Numbered from the stretch's first letter, positions 23,843 through 35,503 are shown. The stretch is 64,000 nucleotides of DNA from Dolomedes plantarius (GCA_907164885.2 OU015496.1:164045350-164109349); one strand, 5' to 3'. Notes: generated by a model not told the origin, from the sequence alone. Numbers and translations: made by a program.

Positions 23843-25520
23843 CTTTTAGTTGATCACTGGACTTTTTTATATTTTATAAAAAATTCACTTCTGAACAATT
23901 TTAAGAAAGTTTCCGAAAAATGGATCAAAATATATTTTAAAAATAAGTTATGAACATGCTTATTTATTTTTTTAAAACTTTAGAAAGTAAATTACACATT
24001 CTAAAGTTTTAGAAAAAGGAACTTTTTTTCATGCTGTATTTTGCTTTTACGGCTCGAATTCTTAAATACATATTACACAACTTTGTTTGTACTTTCGAAA
24101 ATTCAACTTTTGTTAAAGTGGTATTCTATGTCTCAATGTACCAGAACTTAATTTTTAACTCTGAGGGATCTCTTGGTAAAAAAATGTATCAAATGTACCC
24201 AAGATACTGAAGTAAGAATTTATCCATTGACTCTTGCAGCTTTCGAGAATTTCTTTGTTAGGAATAGTACACAATTTATATCTGTATATGGTAAGTATTT
24301 CAGATTTTAGCTCTAAAGATTGCCACTCTAAAAAAAAGATGATGCTCCATCCAGTCAATCTATTTGAAGTAAGGGCGTGCATAACTTTTTTTTCTCTTAT
24401 AGTCCATAATTCAATAGCTTATTTATTTATAATAGCGGTATTTTATTGCCGCAATTTTTATGATAAAAAAATTTGTGTTTTGCACTTCTTACTGTTCTCA
24501 CAGTCTTTTTAATTGAATATTTTCCTCTTTTGCCCACTATTTCATTTACCATGTATATTATACATCCTAAAAGAAAGTAATCAAACTTCCATTTACTACA
24601 TCCTACGTACCAAGAGGAAACAAGCAAGCCACCAAAATTTGGCTGATGGTTCTAGCAAAATTACAAACATTGCGTTTCTAAGACCTGCATGATTTGTTCC
24701 CGCCTGAAAAAGAATTAGAGCTGTTCTGTTAACGGACAATTGAAAATGTAATTGCTTTAATGTGTTTGTTTCTTTCTGAATTACCTCGACATGTTTGTAA
24801 AAAGTGGATTGTTAGCACAGATGTCTTGAAATTCTTCTGACCGCAATATCTCACGGTAGCCACGAATTTGCCCAAGAACTGCTCTTGCCCCCGTTCCTTT
24901 ACAGTCCCAACGAGCTGAATTACATTGCAACCATTCTGTAACACTATTTCAAACGAAATTGGAGTGTCGTTCGTTTACAAGGGAAAGCACACCAGCCAAT
25001 GAACCCACAAAAAAGGGTGCGTGCTTGAAAGAGCAATATACATAACTTAACTCTTATATTACTCCAGTCAAACGCACGCAATATCGATCTCAGATCCATA
25101 GAAATCTGCGAAATTAGAATAAAATCCGACAAACAACCTGCTGGGACTGTTCCTCTCGCACGGAATGCCAGCCCCCAGGGGAGAAGAAATTCGAGAAATA
25201 TCATATTCCTTGGGAATTTTTTTTAGGCGAAAAGGGGTTATTTCCTCGTCCGAAACTGCTGGATCATGGAAGATAGCGTGCTGAATGGTTAAAAAAAAAC
25301 GCTGTCCCAGCGCTGACTGAGAACGATTTCAAGACAATTAACGTGCCATTTCTGACTCTGATGCGATAGAAGCACCCTCATGTTCCAGGAGGGATCCCAA
25401 CGTCTCTCTGTCACGCAGGGATGGTATGTGTGAGATGGAAACCGAGTCTCGTTCTCTAAACGAGATATGCTCTCGGCGATTTTAGTGAAGTATCTTCCGT
25501 GGAAGAAAACAAAAAGAAAT
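23843..25520. other. unassigned region
   Basis: AT-rich to about 24700, then somewhat more balanced. Short frames (24234-24512, 24944-25204) show no recognisable domain. No RNA gene or transposon end was identified. Confidence 0.5.
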
Positions 25521-25722
25521 AGTCAAGAAGGAATTCCTTCAGTCGAGGATGTCGGTGAAATGATCAGTATTGCAAATATATAACATCGTCCATTCACTAT
25601 TTTGGCACCGTTGTTAAATAATAGTCAAGAAGGAATTCCTTCAGCCGAGGATGTCGGTGGAATTCTCAGTATTGCAAATTTATAACATCGTCCATTCACT
25701 ATTTTGGCACCGTTGTTAAGTT
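25521..25722. repeat. 100-bp direct tandem duplication
   Basis: Two adjacent units each begin AGTCAAGAAGGAATTCCTTC and end ATTTTGGCACCGTTGTTAA. They start about 100 bp apart and differ at only a handful of positions, so the duplication is recent compared with neighbouring repeats. Confidence 0.93.
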
Positions 25723-25739
25723 TTTCACTTCACAGGGTT

Positions 25740-27180
25740 TAGACTGAAGATCGGCCATGAAAGGTGTCAAAGTCTGGCAATTACATAATAATGTGGCCCA
25801 TTATTAACGGACCCATTATGACTTCAAACATCGTTGGCAAAAAAAAAAATAAACAAATAAATAAATATGTGTCTGGACGAAAGATCAAGTAATCGTCTCC
25901 ATTTTACAGACGTTGAATAAACTTTGCAATCATATTCGTTGAACAGAATTCTACGTTTTCTGACCTTACAATTCGGAATCATTGGAACTTTGCAGCAGTT
26001 GTTAATGCTTAGCTGCGAAACATGATTACAAAATATGTATGATTTGTACAACGAAGTAAGTCCACTATGATACTGAATCTGCAAAAGTTTGATGGTCAAA
26101 CGAAGGGCATTTTCAATCTTTGATACATATGTCTGTGTCTTTACGAGAACAAAAAGTTTCAATTAGTAACAGTAACACCAAGAAGCAGGGGATCAAAAAG
26201 CTAATTAGGACGTAAATGTCTTACATCTACATTATACTGTGGAACATTATAAATGGGCAACCATTGACTTAAAATAACATTGTCTAAAAAATATTGGTCC
26301 AAATATGTAGGCTAAAAAACAGGTACTTTTTGTTACCGTACAAAGCTTTGAATGAAGGGTGCAACGGTGTTTGTCGTACAACATTTCTACGTCTTCAGTC
26401 AACGTGATTTGAAATCAAAGGCTTTTAATGGCAGTAGTGTTGCAGTCGTCTTAACAGCGAACCTTATTGTAAAATCATTTGCAGTCTTAGAACGAAGTCA
26501 CCCATGATACTGAATAACGTATGTTGGTTAAATCACGGTCATATGAAATAATGAATACTTAATATCCATCTTTACCTCAACAAAATGTTTCAATAAATAA
26601 TAGTAATAACTTATGAGGGTATGCAAAACGTCAAAGTCTGACAATTGTAATACTGATTTTTTGTTTAATGCGGACGCACTTTGTCGTGAGACTTTCGCCT
26701 TTTGTTATTCACTGTGATTTACTGGCTGCTGCATTATGTGAGTACCATATAGGTGAGTTAGCATTGCTCCATATGAGGGGGAACGACACGGAAACGACCA
26801 AGCTTTATTCGGGATTTGAACCCAAGCCCACGGCGTGGTAGCTGAGAACGCTAATCACAACACCATGTGGGTGCCGACAAGTGCAATATTATGTGGCACA
26901 TATTGAAGTGTTCACCGTTGGAAAAAAATATCGGTGTACAGAATGAAGAATGTTAATTGAACATTGAAATCGTGTCCGTTGTACAAAATTTTATGTCTGC
27001 AGTCAATGTGATTTGGAATCAGTGGCTTTTAACGGCTGTTGTTGCATAATCTAATCTTGAAACGTCTGTAAAATCTGTTTTGAATTCGTAGAAGTTAACT
27101 ATGAATTAAGAAAAACATAATGCTGTTTGAAATTACTAATACTTAATGTTCGTCTAAACAAATGGTTCTTATCATTTTTA
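25740..27180. repeat. three old diverged repeat units
   Basis: Three segments (about 25880-26200, 26340-26650 and 26925-27180) share a common order of blocks: a GTACAA/CGTACAA block, TCTACGTCTTCAGTCAACGT or variants, GGAATCA or GAAATCA, GGCTTTTAATGGC-like text, a GAAGT...ATGATACTGAAT block and a CATC/CGTCT...AACAAAATGTTTC block. Similarity is partial but ordered. A SINE (26655-26885) lies between units two and three. No coding content; the origin of the repeat is unknown. Confidence 0.6.
26655..26885 (-). mobile_element. tRNA-derived SINE (family 2), copy 1
   Basis: On the minus strand the head has a B box GGTTCAAATCC (26812-26822) and an upstream tRNA-like GTGTTGTGATTAGCG. The body includes CACCTATATGG-type and GTCTCACGACAAAGTGCG-type blocks that recur at 42182-42290 (plus strand) and in diverged form at 37205-37425. 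Confidence 0.68.
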
Positions 27181-27198
27181 GTGTCGTAAACCCCTTTG

Positions 27199-27234
27199 AT
27201 AATCTGGTGAAAGCTATAGCTTTCACCAGATTAT
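27199..27234. repeat. 36-bp perfect palindrome
   Basis: Arms ATAATCTGGTGAAAGC and GCTTTCACCAGATTAT meet at TATA with no mismatch. An outer imperfect extension pairs AACCCCT with AGGGGTT. The wording (TTTGATAATCTGGTGAAAGC, GGACCCCTCC) is like the ends of some hAT-type MITEs, so it may be two abutted element ends. Confidence 0.9.
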
Positions 27235-27315
27235 GGAGGGGTTCATATATGGACCCCTCCTGATAATCATAGAACGTGATGAATCAAAATTAAAATTAAT
27301 CAGTTTTGTAAGATA

Positions 27316-28548
27316 TTACTTATATATGCACACTTAATGAACATTTCTCTCATGCATTATGTGACTTAGTTAAAAAATTACGTACTTAAATTTTTTTAAA
27401 TGGTTAGCATTTTCCAATAACATTTTTTTAAATTTTGAAAATTTCCAAATACGTATTTAAAATGTTGAGCATTTCTAATTATCTTATCATTTCAAATTGA
27501 TACTTTATACAATATCAGTTAAATATTTGCAAATATAAATGTAGCAAAAATGTAATTAGTGTAGTTTTAACGCTGTTTGAAGTCTATGTGTGTAAAATAA
27601 TATAGTGCACATAGTATTGCAATTCATTGACATGAACTTAATGCATACCCTCTTCAGGTTTCATTGTTATTGACTGAAATATTTGATTTGCTTTAGATCA
27701 TGGTTTCTTAACATGTGGTCCATGGACCCCTTGGGGTACAGGAATGAATTTAAGGAGGACCACCGACATGGAGGAGAAAACGGTTACGACTCACGTATAA
27801 CATCTACTGATGAACATAGTATTCCAGTATATACAATATAGGGTAAATTATGGCCAATAAATCCATCAATAATTTATAAAAAAGTTAATACGAAAACTGT
27901 AGAGAAATAATGCCACAGTTACCCTTTACAAACACTTTCATGAGTAACTACGGCACAGTTGTACATCTGATTGAATTCAAATTCAAAGGCTACGACATGA
28001 TTTCTTTAATTTTCAAATTTAATGCATGCATCAATTTTAGTTTCAAATAAAAAATCTTGAAATTTGTGTTTTGCCACATGAGTTCTTGGACTAGAATTCT
28101 CCTCCATGTCGGTGGACCCCTTTAAATTCATTCATGTACCCCAAGGGGTCCATGGACTACATGTTAAGAAACCATGATCTATAGCAAATCAGATAGTTCA
28201 GTGAATAACAATGAAACCTGATGAGGATATGCATTGCGTTCATGTCAATCAGTTACAAAACTATGTGCACTATATTATTGGACACACATAGACTTCAAAC
28301 AGCGTTAAAACTACCCAAATTACATCCTTATTATATTTATATTTACACACATTTAATTGGTATTATATAAAGTAACAATTTGAAATGATATGATAATTAG
28401 AAATGCGCAACATTTTAAATATGTATTTAGAAATTATCAAAATTAAAAAAATGTTATTGGAAATACTAATCATTTAAAAAATTTTAAGTACATGATTTTT
28501 TAACTAAGACATAAAAAAATGTTCATTATGTGTGCATATATAAGTATT
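27316..28548. repeat. large inverted repeat, arms about 460 bp
   Basis: The left arm (27316-27778) and right arm (28097-28548) are reverse complements with perhaps 85-90% identity by eye over nearly their whole length; the spacer is about 320 bp. Shared blocks include AGTTTTAACGCTGTTTGAAG and CATGGTTTCTTAACATGT. The inner ends carry GGTCCATGGACCCC and CCGACATGGAGGAGAA, wording that recalls hAT-type terminal sequences. No protein is encoded. A transcript would form a very long hairpin. Confidence 0.85.
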
Positions 28549-28931
28549 TTTTTTTAGCTTTGCATGTAATACTTAAAGCATTTTGCACAGATACTTTGCT
28601 ATTTTAAAAATTCGCTGTACCCTGTATAAAATTTGTTTAAGAATTAATTTTGCAAATGAAATTAACACGAAAACTTTGAGATTGCCATAATAAATATTAA
28701 ATTTGAATAGAACTGACTATTGAAATGTAAAAATGTAAATATATAACAACAAAGAATTATGTAAATAAATATGGAAATATGCATGAGATTTGTTTTAATT
28801 TTGTTAATAAAATGAACTTAAAGCAGGACTGGAAGATACATAAAAACAGAGAACATTGTTTTTAATTATAAATAAAACAAACTTAAAATAGGAATGACTA
28901 GGACTAAAAGCAGACATAATATTTTTAACTA

Positions 28932-29338
28932 CCGTAAAATCTTGCGTATAATACTCACTTTTTTTTCACATTTTAGTCCGCAAAATAGAAGATCCGTATT
29001 ATACTCGTGTGCAAAAAAAACGTAGTTTTAAACATTGAATAAACTACAATCAATAGATGAGCTGTATTCTAGTGAAAGTAGTTACGTCTGATAATACGAC
29101 AGTATTGTTTGTTTTGAACTAAAAGTTAAAAGTTTTTTTTGCTATCGAATTTGACGTTTTCGTTTATTTTTATTACAAATTTTATTTATGTTAATAAGTA
29201 TTTGTGCAATTTTTGAATAAAATATTGAAAAGTTATGGGTGTGTATTATAGTCAAATTTTAATTTTTTTCCGAAAATTTCGAGCAAAATCAAGCTTGCGT
29301 ATTATACACGTGCGCGTATTATAGTCAAGATTTTACGG
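28932..29338. mobile_element. TA-flanked MITE (CCGTAAAATCTTG family), copy 1
   Basis: 407 bp with terminal inverted repeats CCGTAAAATCTTG followed by CGTATAATAC- or ACTATAATACGC-type sequence. TA flanks both sides. The interior is AT-rich and non-coding. A second copy is at 35024-35426 in the opposite orientation. TA targeting and end wording suggest Tc1/mariner or pogo relatives. Confidence 0.85.
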
Positions 29339-29340
29339 TA

Positions 29341-30486
29341 TGCAATTTCTATTAATTGTAAGCAGGCATGAAATATTACAGTTACATGAGTAACAATTTT
29401 TTTATTGCCTTCGTTCATTAAATTATTATTAATTTAACTATTAATAACAGTTACATCTATAATAATTTTATGAATAAATTTCTCATAGCTTATAAGGTAA
29501 GGTATAAAAAATAAGATACCTTTGTTCTTAGTTATGAGAGTACTGTGATTAACGGCGTGTTAGTTCTGAAATGTGTAGCAGATATAAAATTCATACAAAG
29601 GAAAATTTTGTATATAAATAGATATGAAATATGTGAAATATCTATGATTAAACGTGTACTTTGTTGATGCCTACAAGGCATGCACGGGGTTTCGTGCTCC
29701 TAAAGACTCTATGGTTGGGTGCATGTGATATTTTACTAGCGATTTTGGGGCCTGCCTTGTCAAAACGCAAAATATGATCTTGCGTGCTGAGGTATGGTTT
29801 GCCTGGTACGGAGATAAGTAACACGTATTATTGTTCTCAAATGCTGTGATATGTGCCATTGGGCACGGGGGTCACTGACTCAGGCTGCTTACCCTGAGAA
29901 AATTTAATATCTGGGGGAAGAGAAACGGTAGCGAACCCATACATACTTCTTGCCTCTATCATCTTTTTTTTTTTCCTGAATGCCGAAGAAACGAGTTCTT
30001 GCAGCCATGCAACTTGAAAGTTTCTTGGTGTGCGAGAGGCGAAAAAGAAATGAGAAAAATCATGATAAAGAAGGCTCTAGTTTATGGAATCATACTAATG
30101 TCACTAACATAAATCTGTCTAATATTCATTCCAGAGCTGTGACTATATCTCTGGTCTTCAACACAACATAATATATCGACACCTGTCAGAAAAGCAACCA
30201 AATTCCGTGAGCAATAATTACATCCAGTGCTTCCAATGCACCAGACAGGGTCCAGCATAGCAACTAAGGTCTTCCGGGGTTGAATAACTGCTGGCGAATA
30301 TGTTGCCAACGGAATTTAGATCAAGCACCATCAGAGGCAACATCTGAGAGGTTCGTACACTGTTCCCACCCCTACCAAACCCCCCGGGAAGGATATTCCG
30401 GGCTACAGATTTTGCATGTTGATACCTGGCATAGAGACGAGAGTATTCAGTGGAGCATGTCACAGCTCGAACAGAGAAAGCAATAA
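29341..30486. other. unassigned region
   Basis: AT-rich to 29650, then more balanced from 29660 to 30480. Short frames occur on both strands in the balanced part (for example 30280-30486 plus and 30218-30463 minus), but I see no domain, start context or splice pattern worth calling. Confidence 0.5.
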
Positions 30487-31263
30487 TCTATATATATATA
30501 AAACAGTTATGTAACTAACTGACTGACTGACAGATAACGTACAGACCAAACCGCTGGACCTAAAGAGAAGAAATTTTGCATTGTGATTCTTCTTATACTG
30601 CAGGGGTGCACTAAGAAAGATTTTTGAAAATTCTTCTTAGATTGTTTTAAATTAAATTTTTAAGCTGTTTTTGTAACATTCTTTAAAGTTTGCCTTTAAA
30701 ATAATAATCTGGAGGTTATAAATTTATATCAAGAGAAAGATCATAAAAATTCCTTTAAAATGGTATCTTTTTCGAATCTTTACCTCCATTTTCTGATTTT
30801 TGGTGAATTTTTGAAAATTAGTGTTTAGAATTTAATTTATTAAATGCTGATCACGTGGTTTCTTTTCTTTTTGTGATACTTTAAATTAATTTTACGTCAC
30901 GTGCATAACAACGAAATAAATTGACAAAAAAAATTTTTTTTTCTTGGTAATGCGGCAGACGATTGGACATTATCCAAAAAAATATTAAATACAGTAAAAG
31001 AAATGTTCCTCAAATATTTACTGTACTATATTATTTAGTATGTTCTATTAGATTTAATTTCAATATTTTCTTCTACATTATTTTGTCTATAAAAATATCC
31101 GTTACGATTTTTTTATAATTTTTTTAGCATTAATTGCATACATTGATCGTTGTATTTATTAGAAATATATATTATTTTGCTTTTTTTTTTGCATTAACTG
31201 CATACATTGACCGTTATATTTAATTTGAATGTACTCCGTAGCGAAGCACGGGTATTCAGCTAC
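30487..31263 (+). mobile_element. non-autonomous Helitron, copy 2
   Basis: It starts TCTATATATATATAAAACAG after an A and ends GGGTATTCAGCTAC before a T; the final base differs from the CTAG of copy 1. The subterminal CGTAGCGAAGCACGGG hairpin is present. It is collinear with copy 1 (8367-9143) across the whole length with small indels, including CATTGACCGTT and GCGGCAGACGATTGGACATT blocks. No coding capacity. Confidence 0.8.
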
Positions 31264-31953
31264 TTACTTCATATTTCTAGTGCTGATAATTGATTCATGT
31301 CAGTGTCCAATCTGATATGGTAGAATTGCTTTAGGTTTCTAGTGGCAACAGAATTTATTAATTTTTATTTCCGGCTCACTGTAACAAAAATTGCTTCACA
31401 TATCTAAGGGTTAGAAATCGATTTTCATATTGATTTCTCACTCTAAAGAGAACTATTTAACATATCTGGAAATGAGATAGATTATTTAATTCCCGTCATT
31501 TACATACCGTTGTATTAGGGAAAATTGCTGCAGATTTCTACTCGTGATCGAATAGATTATCATGGATTTTCTTCACCGGGCAGAAATTGTTTATTTCTTT
31601 ACATTTCTAGCTATGGGGCGGAAATCCAGCCTGTCATAGAAAAGCATTGTTACAAGTTTCTAGCCGTAACTGTATAAAAAGTTACAATATAAATTTTTTA
31701 AGAAGAGAGTAAAATGTTCTAGTTTACTTTAGGGAATTTTTTACGCTTGACTTGACTCATCAACAGTGTTAAAATATTAGTGTTAATATGAACTTTTCGG
31801 TAACTGGTATCTTTTTTAATACTGCCCAGAATCTTTTGTGATGATACAAATAAAAGAATCCAGTGTAACGATGATTATATGATGGAAACTCATAGAGAGC
31901 CTTTGGATAAACCAGTCTCTTTGGGATCAGCACTGTATCTAGCCGTATATATA
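31264..31953. other. unassigned AT-rich stretch
   Basis: Weak repetition of a TTTCTAG theme about every 60-65 bp (CATATTTCTAG, TAGGTTTCTAG, CAGATTTCTA, ACATTTCTAG, CAAGTTTCTAG between about 31270 and 31665) suggests a very degenerate short-period tandem repeat. Nothing else is recognised. Confidence 0.45.
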
Positions 31954-32695
31954 CAATAATACCCCGAAGTTACGCGATAGATGGGACCGACGAAAGATCG
32001 CGTAAGTCGGGATACAACTATATATAAATACATATAAATTTTGTCTAATTGGGACCAAGAAATTACCTAAGGGAAAAATAATGTATTACATATTAATATT
32101 ATACTTATGTATAAGAAATTAAAAAAAAAAATATGTTGATGGTTTTAAAAAGACGAATAAAGTAGTTTGCCGTATTAACGCCTTTTTTCTCTTGTAGAAT
32201 TTCTTCATATTAGACTATCATTTTTTTTTTCGGTCCCTACTTTGTCGTATGATCATGCGATCTTTATTAGAGTCTATATTATCTAAAATCTGTAACCATT
32301 TCTCAATTGCGCTGAGACCTTCTGTCAAGTTTATAATTGTCATTATGGTTTTCTTGGGGAATTGGGTGTGAAGTGTTGGATTCTTCAGTGATGCTTTGGT
32401 CGCGCATCTCTATGAAATCATCGACTGTCATCTCCTTAAGATGAGAATCCAACAGCTCATTGACATCGTCTCCATCGACTTCCATACCTAATTGCTTGGC
32501 GAGATCGACAACTTCTTCTATCACACGAGCAATATGATCAGTTTCGGGCGTTGTTTTAGTTTCGTTTAAAAAAAAATATACTGTACGAAGTTTCTTCAAG
32601 ACACTTTTTAAAGTTTTTTTTTGCGAAATTTCATTCCATGATTTAAAAGGTAAAAAAGGGTAAAATCGAAAACCGCGTAAGTTGGGGTATTACTG
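31954..32695 (-). mobile_element. pogo/Tigger-type element, internally deleted
   Basis: The ends CAATAATACCCCGAAGTTAC and (read inward from the right) CAGTAATACCCCAACTTACG form diverged inverted repeats flanked by TA. At 742 bp it is too short for a full pogo transposase. The remaining coding sequence matches only the C-terminal part of a Tigger-like transposase on the minus strand. Confidence 0.8.
32170..32599 (-). pseudogene. Tigger-like transposase, C-terminal remnant
   Basis: The minus-strand frame 32303-32599 reads ARVIEEVVDLAKQLGMEVDG followed by DDVNELLDSHLKEMTVDDFIEM, the acidic, Leu-rich C-terminal tail region characteristic of Tigger/pogo transposases after the DDE domain. Beyond its stop, shifted frames toward 32170 continue a plausible basic tail (KDRMIIRQSRDRKKK). 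The DNA-binding and catalytic domains are absent. It is bounded by the element's terminal repeats, which supports the reading. Confidence 0.72.
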
Positions 32696-32826
32696 TATCT
32701 ATATATATATGAAAAAGGTATTAGCCCAAGGGCCAAGTAATTCTCTGTTTCGTTCAAGCAGAGGAAACTGACGTCTACCATGAAAGTATGAGGCTCAGGG
32801 TTTGATTATCGGGATAGCTAGTGGTA

Positions 32827-33709
32827 CCGTAAGATGGTGTTACTTTGTGAATGAAGGGGTAACTTTGTGACACACAGTTTTTCGTATTTCGGATCTTGCG
32901 CGGCGCCCTTGATACCGGAAAGGCAAAGAACAGCACCAACAGTTTGTCCGACATACAGAGACACCTAGTGGCCAGTATTCGAAGCTTCTACGCGCCATTT
33001 GTCTTCGCTGGCCAGTGTATCGTTCAAACCTGTTGTCAAGCTATTGACTCAAACATCGGAAACTTTTCGTGCTGAAGGCTAACACCTTATACAACTAACT
33101 ACCACGGGAAATTATTTTTTATTGTCAATATGTTGGTTAGATTGTGAAGCAATGTAACTTTTGTATAGTGATATTTCCGAGAGATACGTGAGCATAACTT
33201 AAATATCGAAATGTGACGGGGTTACTTTGTGACGCATTGACATTGTCACAAAATAACCCACAAAGTAGACCCACTTCCTCCAGCCGCTCAATGTTGCATT
33301 TTTCCGTCCTCTAAAATACCACTGGAGAGAAAGAAGTATAGACTATCTGGAGAAAAAACTACCCGATGGAGCAGAATGTGCCGAAAGACGAATTTCCTCA
33401 TCTTCACAAAGAACTGGTGGTTGCCCTGGGCACCCGAGGATGGTTTGCCCCTGGGCAAAGTAACCCCACTCGGCGGGGCAACTTTGTGATACATTTTAAC
33501 TTTGATTTCTCAATGGTAATTAAAGATCCGGGTAAGCGCAATACATTACTACGTAAGAAAAGGATGTACCAATGTTTTTCAATCGTTCGTTCAATCACTC
33601 GTTCATTCAATCGATTGTTTCAATTGGTCGTTTTGGGCTGCTATTAAAACTGATCGGCTGGCACGGGAAAAACTTAAAATCCGTCACAAAGTATCACCCC
33701 ATCTTACGG
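32827..33709. mobile_element. TA-flanked MITE rich in TTTGTGA motifs
   Basis: 883 bp between CCGTAAGATGG and its reverse complement CCATCTTACGG, each next to TA. The phrase GGGGTTACTTTGTGA or a close variant occurs near 32834, 32856, 33219, 33243 (inverted), 33458 (inverted), 33477 and, near the right end, inverted at 33685. No transposase is visible; frames at 33366-33647 and the minus strand are incidental. Related autonomous copies would be needed for movement. Confidence 0.75.
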
Positions 33710-33711
33710 TA

Positions 33712-34572
33712 TCCTAAGTGTATGAAAAATTGCTAAATGCGGGCGTGTGTGACAGAAATATCGATATAGTGGTGTTCCAGTAAATTAAGGGATTTTTCTC
33801 AAGCAGGAGGGGTGGGGGGTGGGGGGTTAGATAGTCAGACATATTAATGACGATAAGGACATGGTTTATTGAACGAGAAGGATGAGATTCGATTCTGGAT
33901 TAGATATCTCTATTTTAAATTAATAAAAAAGTGAAAAATGGGATTATGAGTATCACAGAGGTCAATGAAATTCTGTTTATTAATAGATTCAAAGACTTGA
34001 AGTTTGTTGCGCCGGAGGTACCGCCATATATCAGAATATCCCTCTCTTGGCTATGACTGACTGGATTCGTCTCGCTAATACCAGTTCCGTCGCTGGAGGT
34101 GCAGAGTCAGCATGTAACAATGTCTTCGAAACTCTTTAAAATCGCTTTCACGCTTGGGGTGGCTTGAGGGAGGTCCTCATCGGATATCGCGATACACTCT
34201 GTCGATAACCCTTGGCGAACGACGCATTCACTTTCCCAGGGAGATTTGCAGCCGCATCTCGATTTTCGTCTCTCTCACTGTTTTTTCTTCTTTTTTTTTT
34301 CATGATGATGCACTGATTTCGCTAAACAGAAAATTGCCGGGTATACTTCAGCGATATATTTCGGGATTTGCTTATCTTCTGTGGACACGGGATAGTTAGC
34401 GCGTCGTTACACGCCCTGTTGCTGCGGTGATATACTCCCATGTATCAGACCTATATCAGATTTAATACTTTTCGAAGACTGCTGTTTTTCGAAGCTTAAT
34501 AATTCGGTTTTAAGTGAGAAAGCGAAGGAAGTGGCATGTGTTTTCCCCCTTTAATTATTTTGGATACTATTC
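33712..34572. other. unassigned stretch
   Basis: No gene is recognised. It includes a G-rich stretch near 33808-33826 and a T run near 34295. The 81-codon frame at 34154-34399 has no domain. Confidence 0.5.
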
Positions 34573-34937
34573 CAGGTTCTATCCAGGGAATCCTTTTTGC
34601 GTTTGAGGCACCCTTGTGAATGAGATTAGAAATTTAGAGCACCCTTGTCAAAATTTTAGTTTTTTCAATTAAATATTAAACTAAAGTGGAATATACATTA
34701 GGAATATGTTAAATTTAAGTTCAAATAGATGCTTACTCCATTGTTGATTTTTATCCTTTATTCAATGATATTAGTAATAATCAACAATCTGTCGGGTTGG
34801 AGGGAAATTAAATAGACTTAATATTCATTTTAAGTGGGTCCTTCTTATATTTTTATGTTCTCAAAAAAATCTCGTGGCATTCCGGGCTGATCTCATGGCA
34901 CCCTAAAGGGACACTGCACAACGGTTGGGAGTCACTG
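34573..34937. mobile_element. probable hAT-type MITE
   Basis: The right end reads GGTTGGGAGTCACTG, the complement of a CAGTGACTCCCAACC-type hAT terminus. The proposed left end CAGGTTCTATCCAGGG is only loosely complementary. The candidate 8-bp flanks (TACTATTC and CTCTAATC) differ at three places. Internally GGCACCCT occurs in direct and inverted form near both ends. The right boundary is better supported than the left. Confidence 0.45.
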
Positions 34938-35023
34938 CTCTAATCCATAAGTATGTCCACATTCTATACGTAATAATCTAAATCAAGTTAGAATACGTTC
35001 ATCCAAATTTTTTCTCTTATTTA

Positions 35024-35426
35024 CCGTAAAATCTTGACTATAATACGCCCACGTGTATAATACGCATGATTGATTTTGCGCAAAATTTTTGGAAAAATTA
35101 AAATTCGACTATAATACGCACCCATAACTTTTCAATATTTCATTTAAAAATTTCCCAAATACTTATTAACATAAATAACATTTGTAATAATAAAAAAACG
35201 AAAACGTCAAATTCGGTAGAAAGAAGAATTTAAATTTTTAATTCAAAACAAACAATACTGTCATATTATCAGTCTTAATCACTTTCACTAGAATACAGCA
35301 CATCTATTGTTTGTCGTTTATTCAATGCTTAAAAATAAGTTTTTTGTACACGAGTATAATACGTACCCTCATTTTTGCAGACTTAAATGTGAAAAAAAAA
35401 TGCGTATTATACTCAAGATTTTACGG
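35024..35426. mobile_element. TA-flanked MITE (CCGTAAAATCTTG family), copy 2
   Basis: 403 bp, a reverse-oriented relative of the copy at 28932-29338 with the same terminal repeats and TA flanks. Shared interior blocks include CATAACTTTTCAAT and AACGAAAACGTCAAATTCG. It lies 77 bp left of the second DD36E element. Confidence 0.85.
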
Positions 35427-35503
35427 TAAAACAAATTTGTCCGGAAATAGCATCAAACCCATAAACCTCGACATACCCTGCCGAAATCATAGTAACTGAA
35501 CTA

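Noticed and set aside
30218..30486. Overlapping frames with Cys pairs (possible zinc knuckle)
   Set aside because: The Cys spacing is not conserved in any frame long enough to judge and no Gag or zinc-finger context is present.
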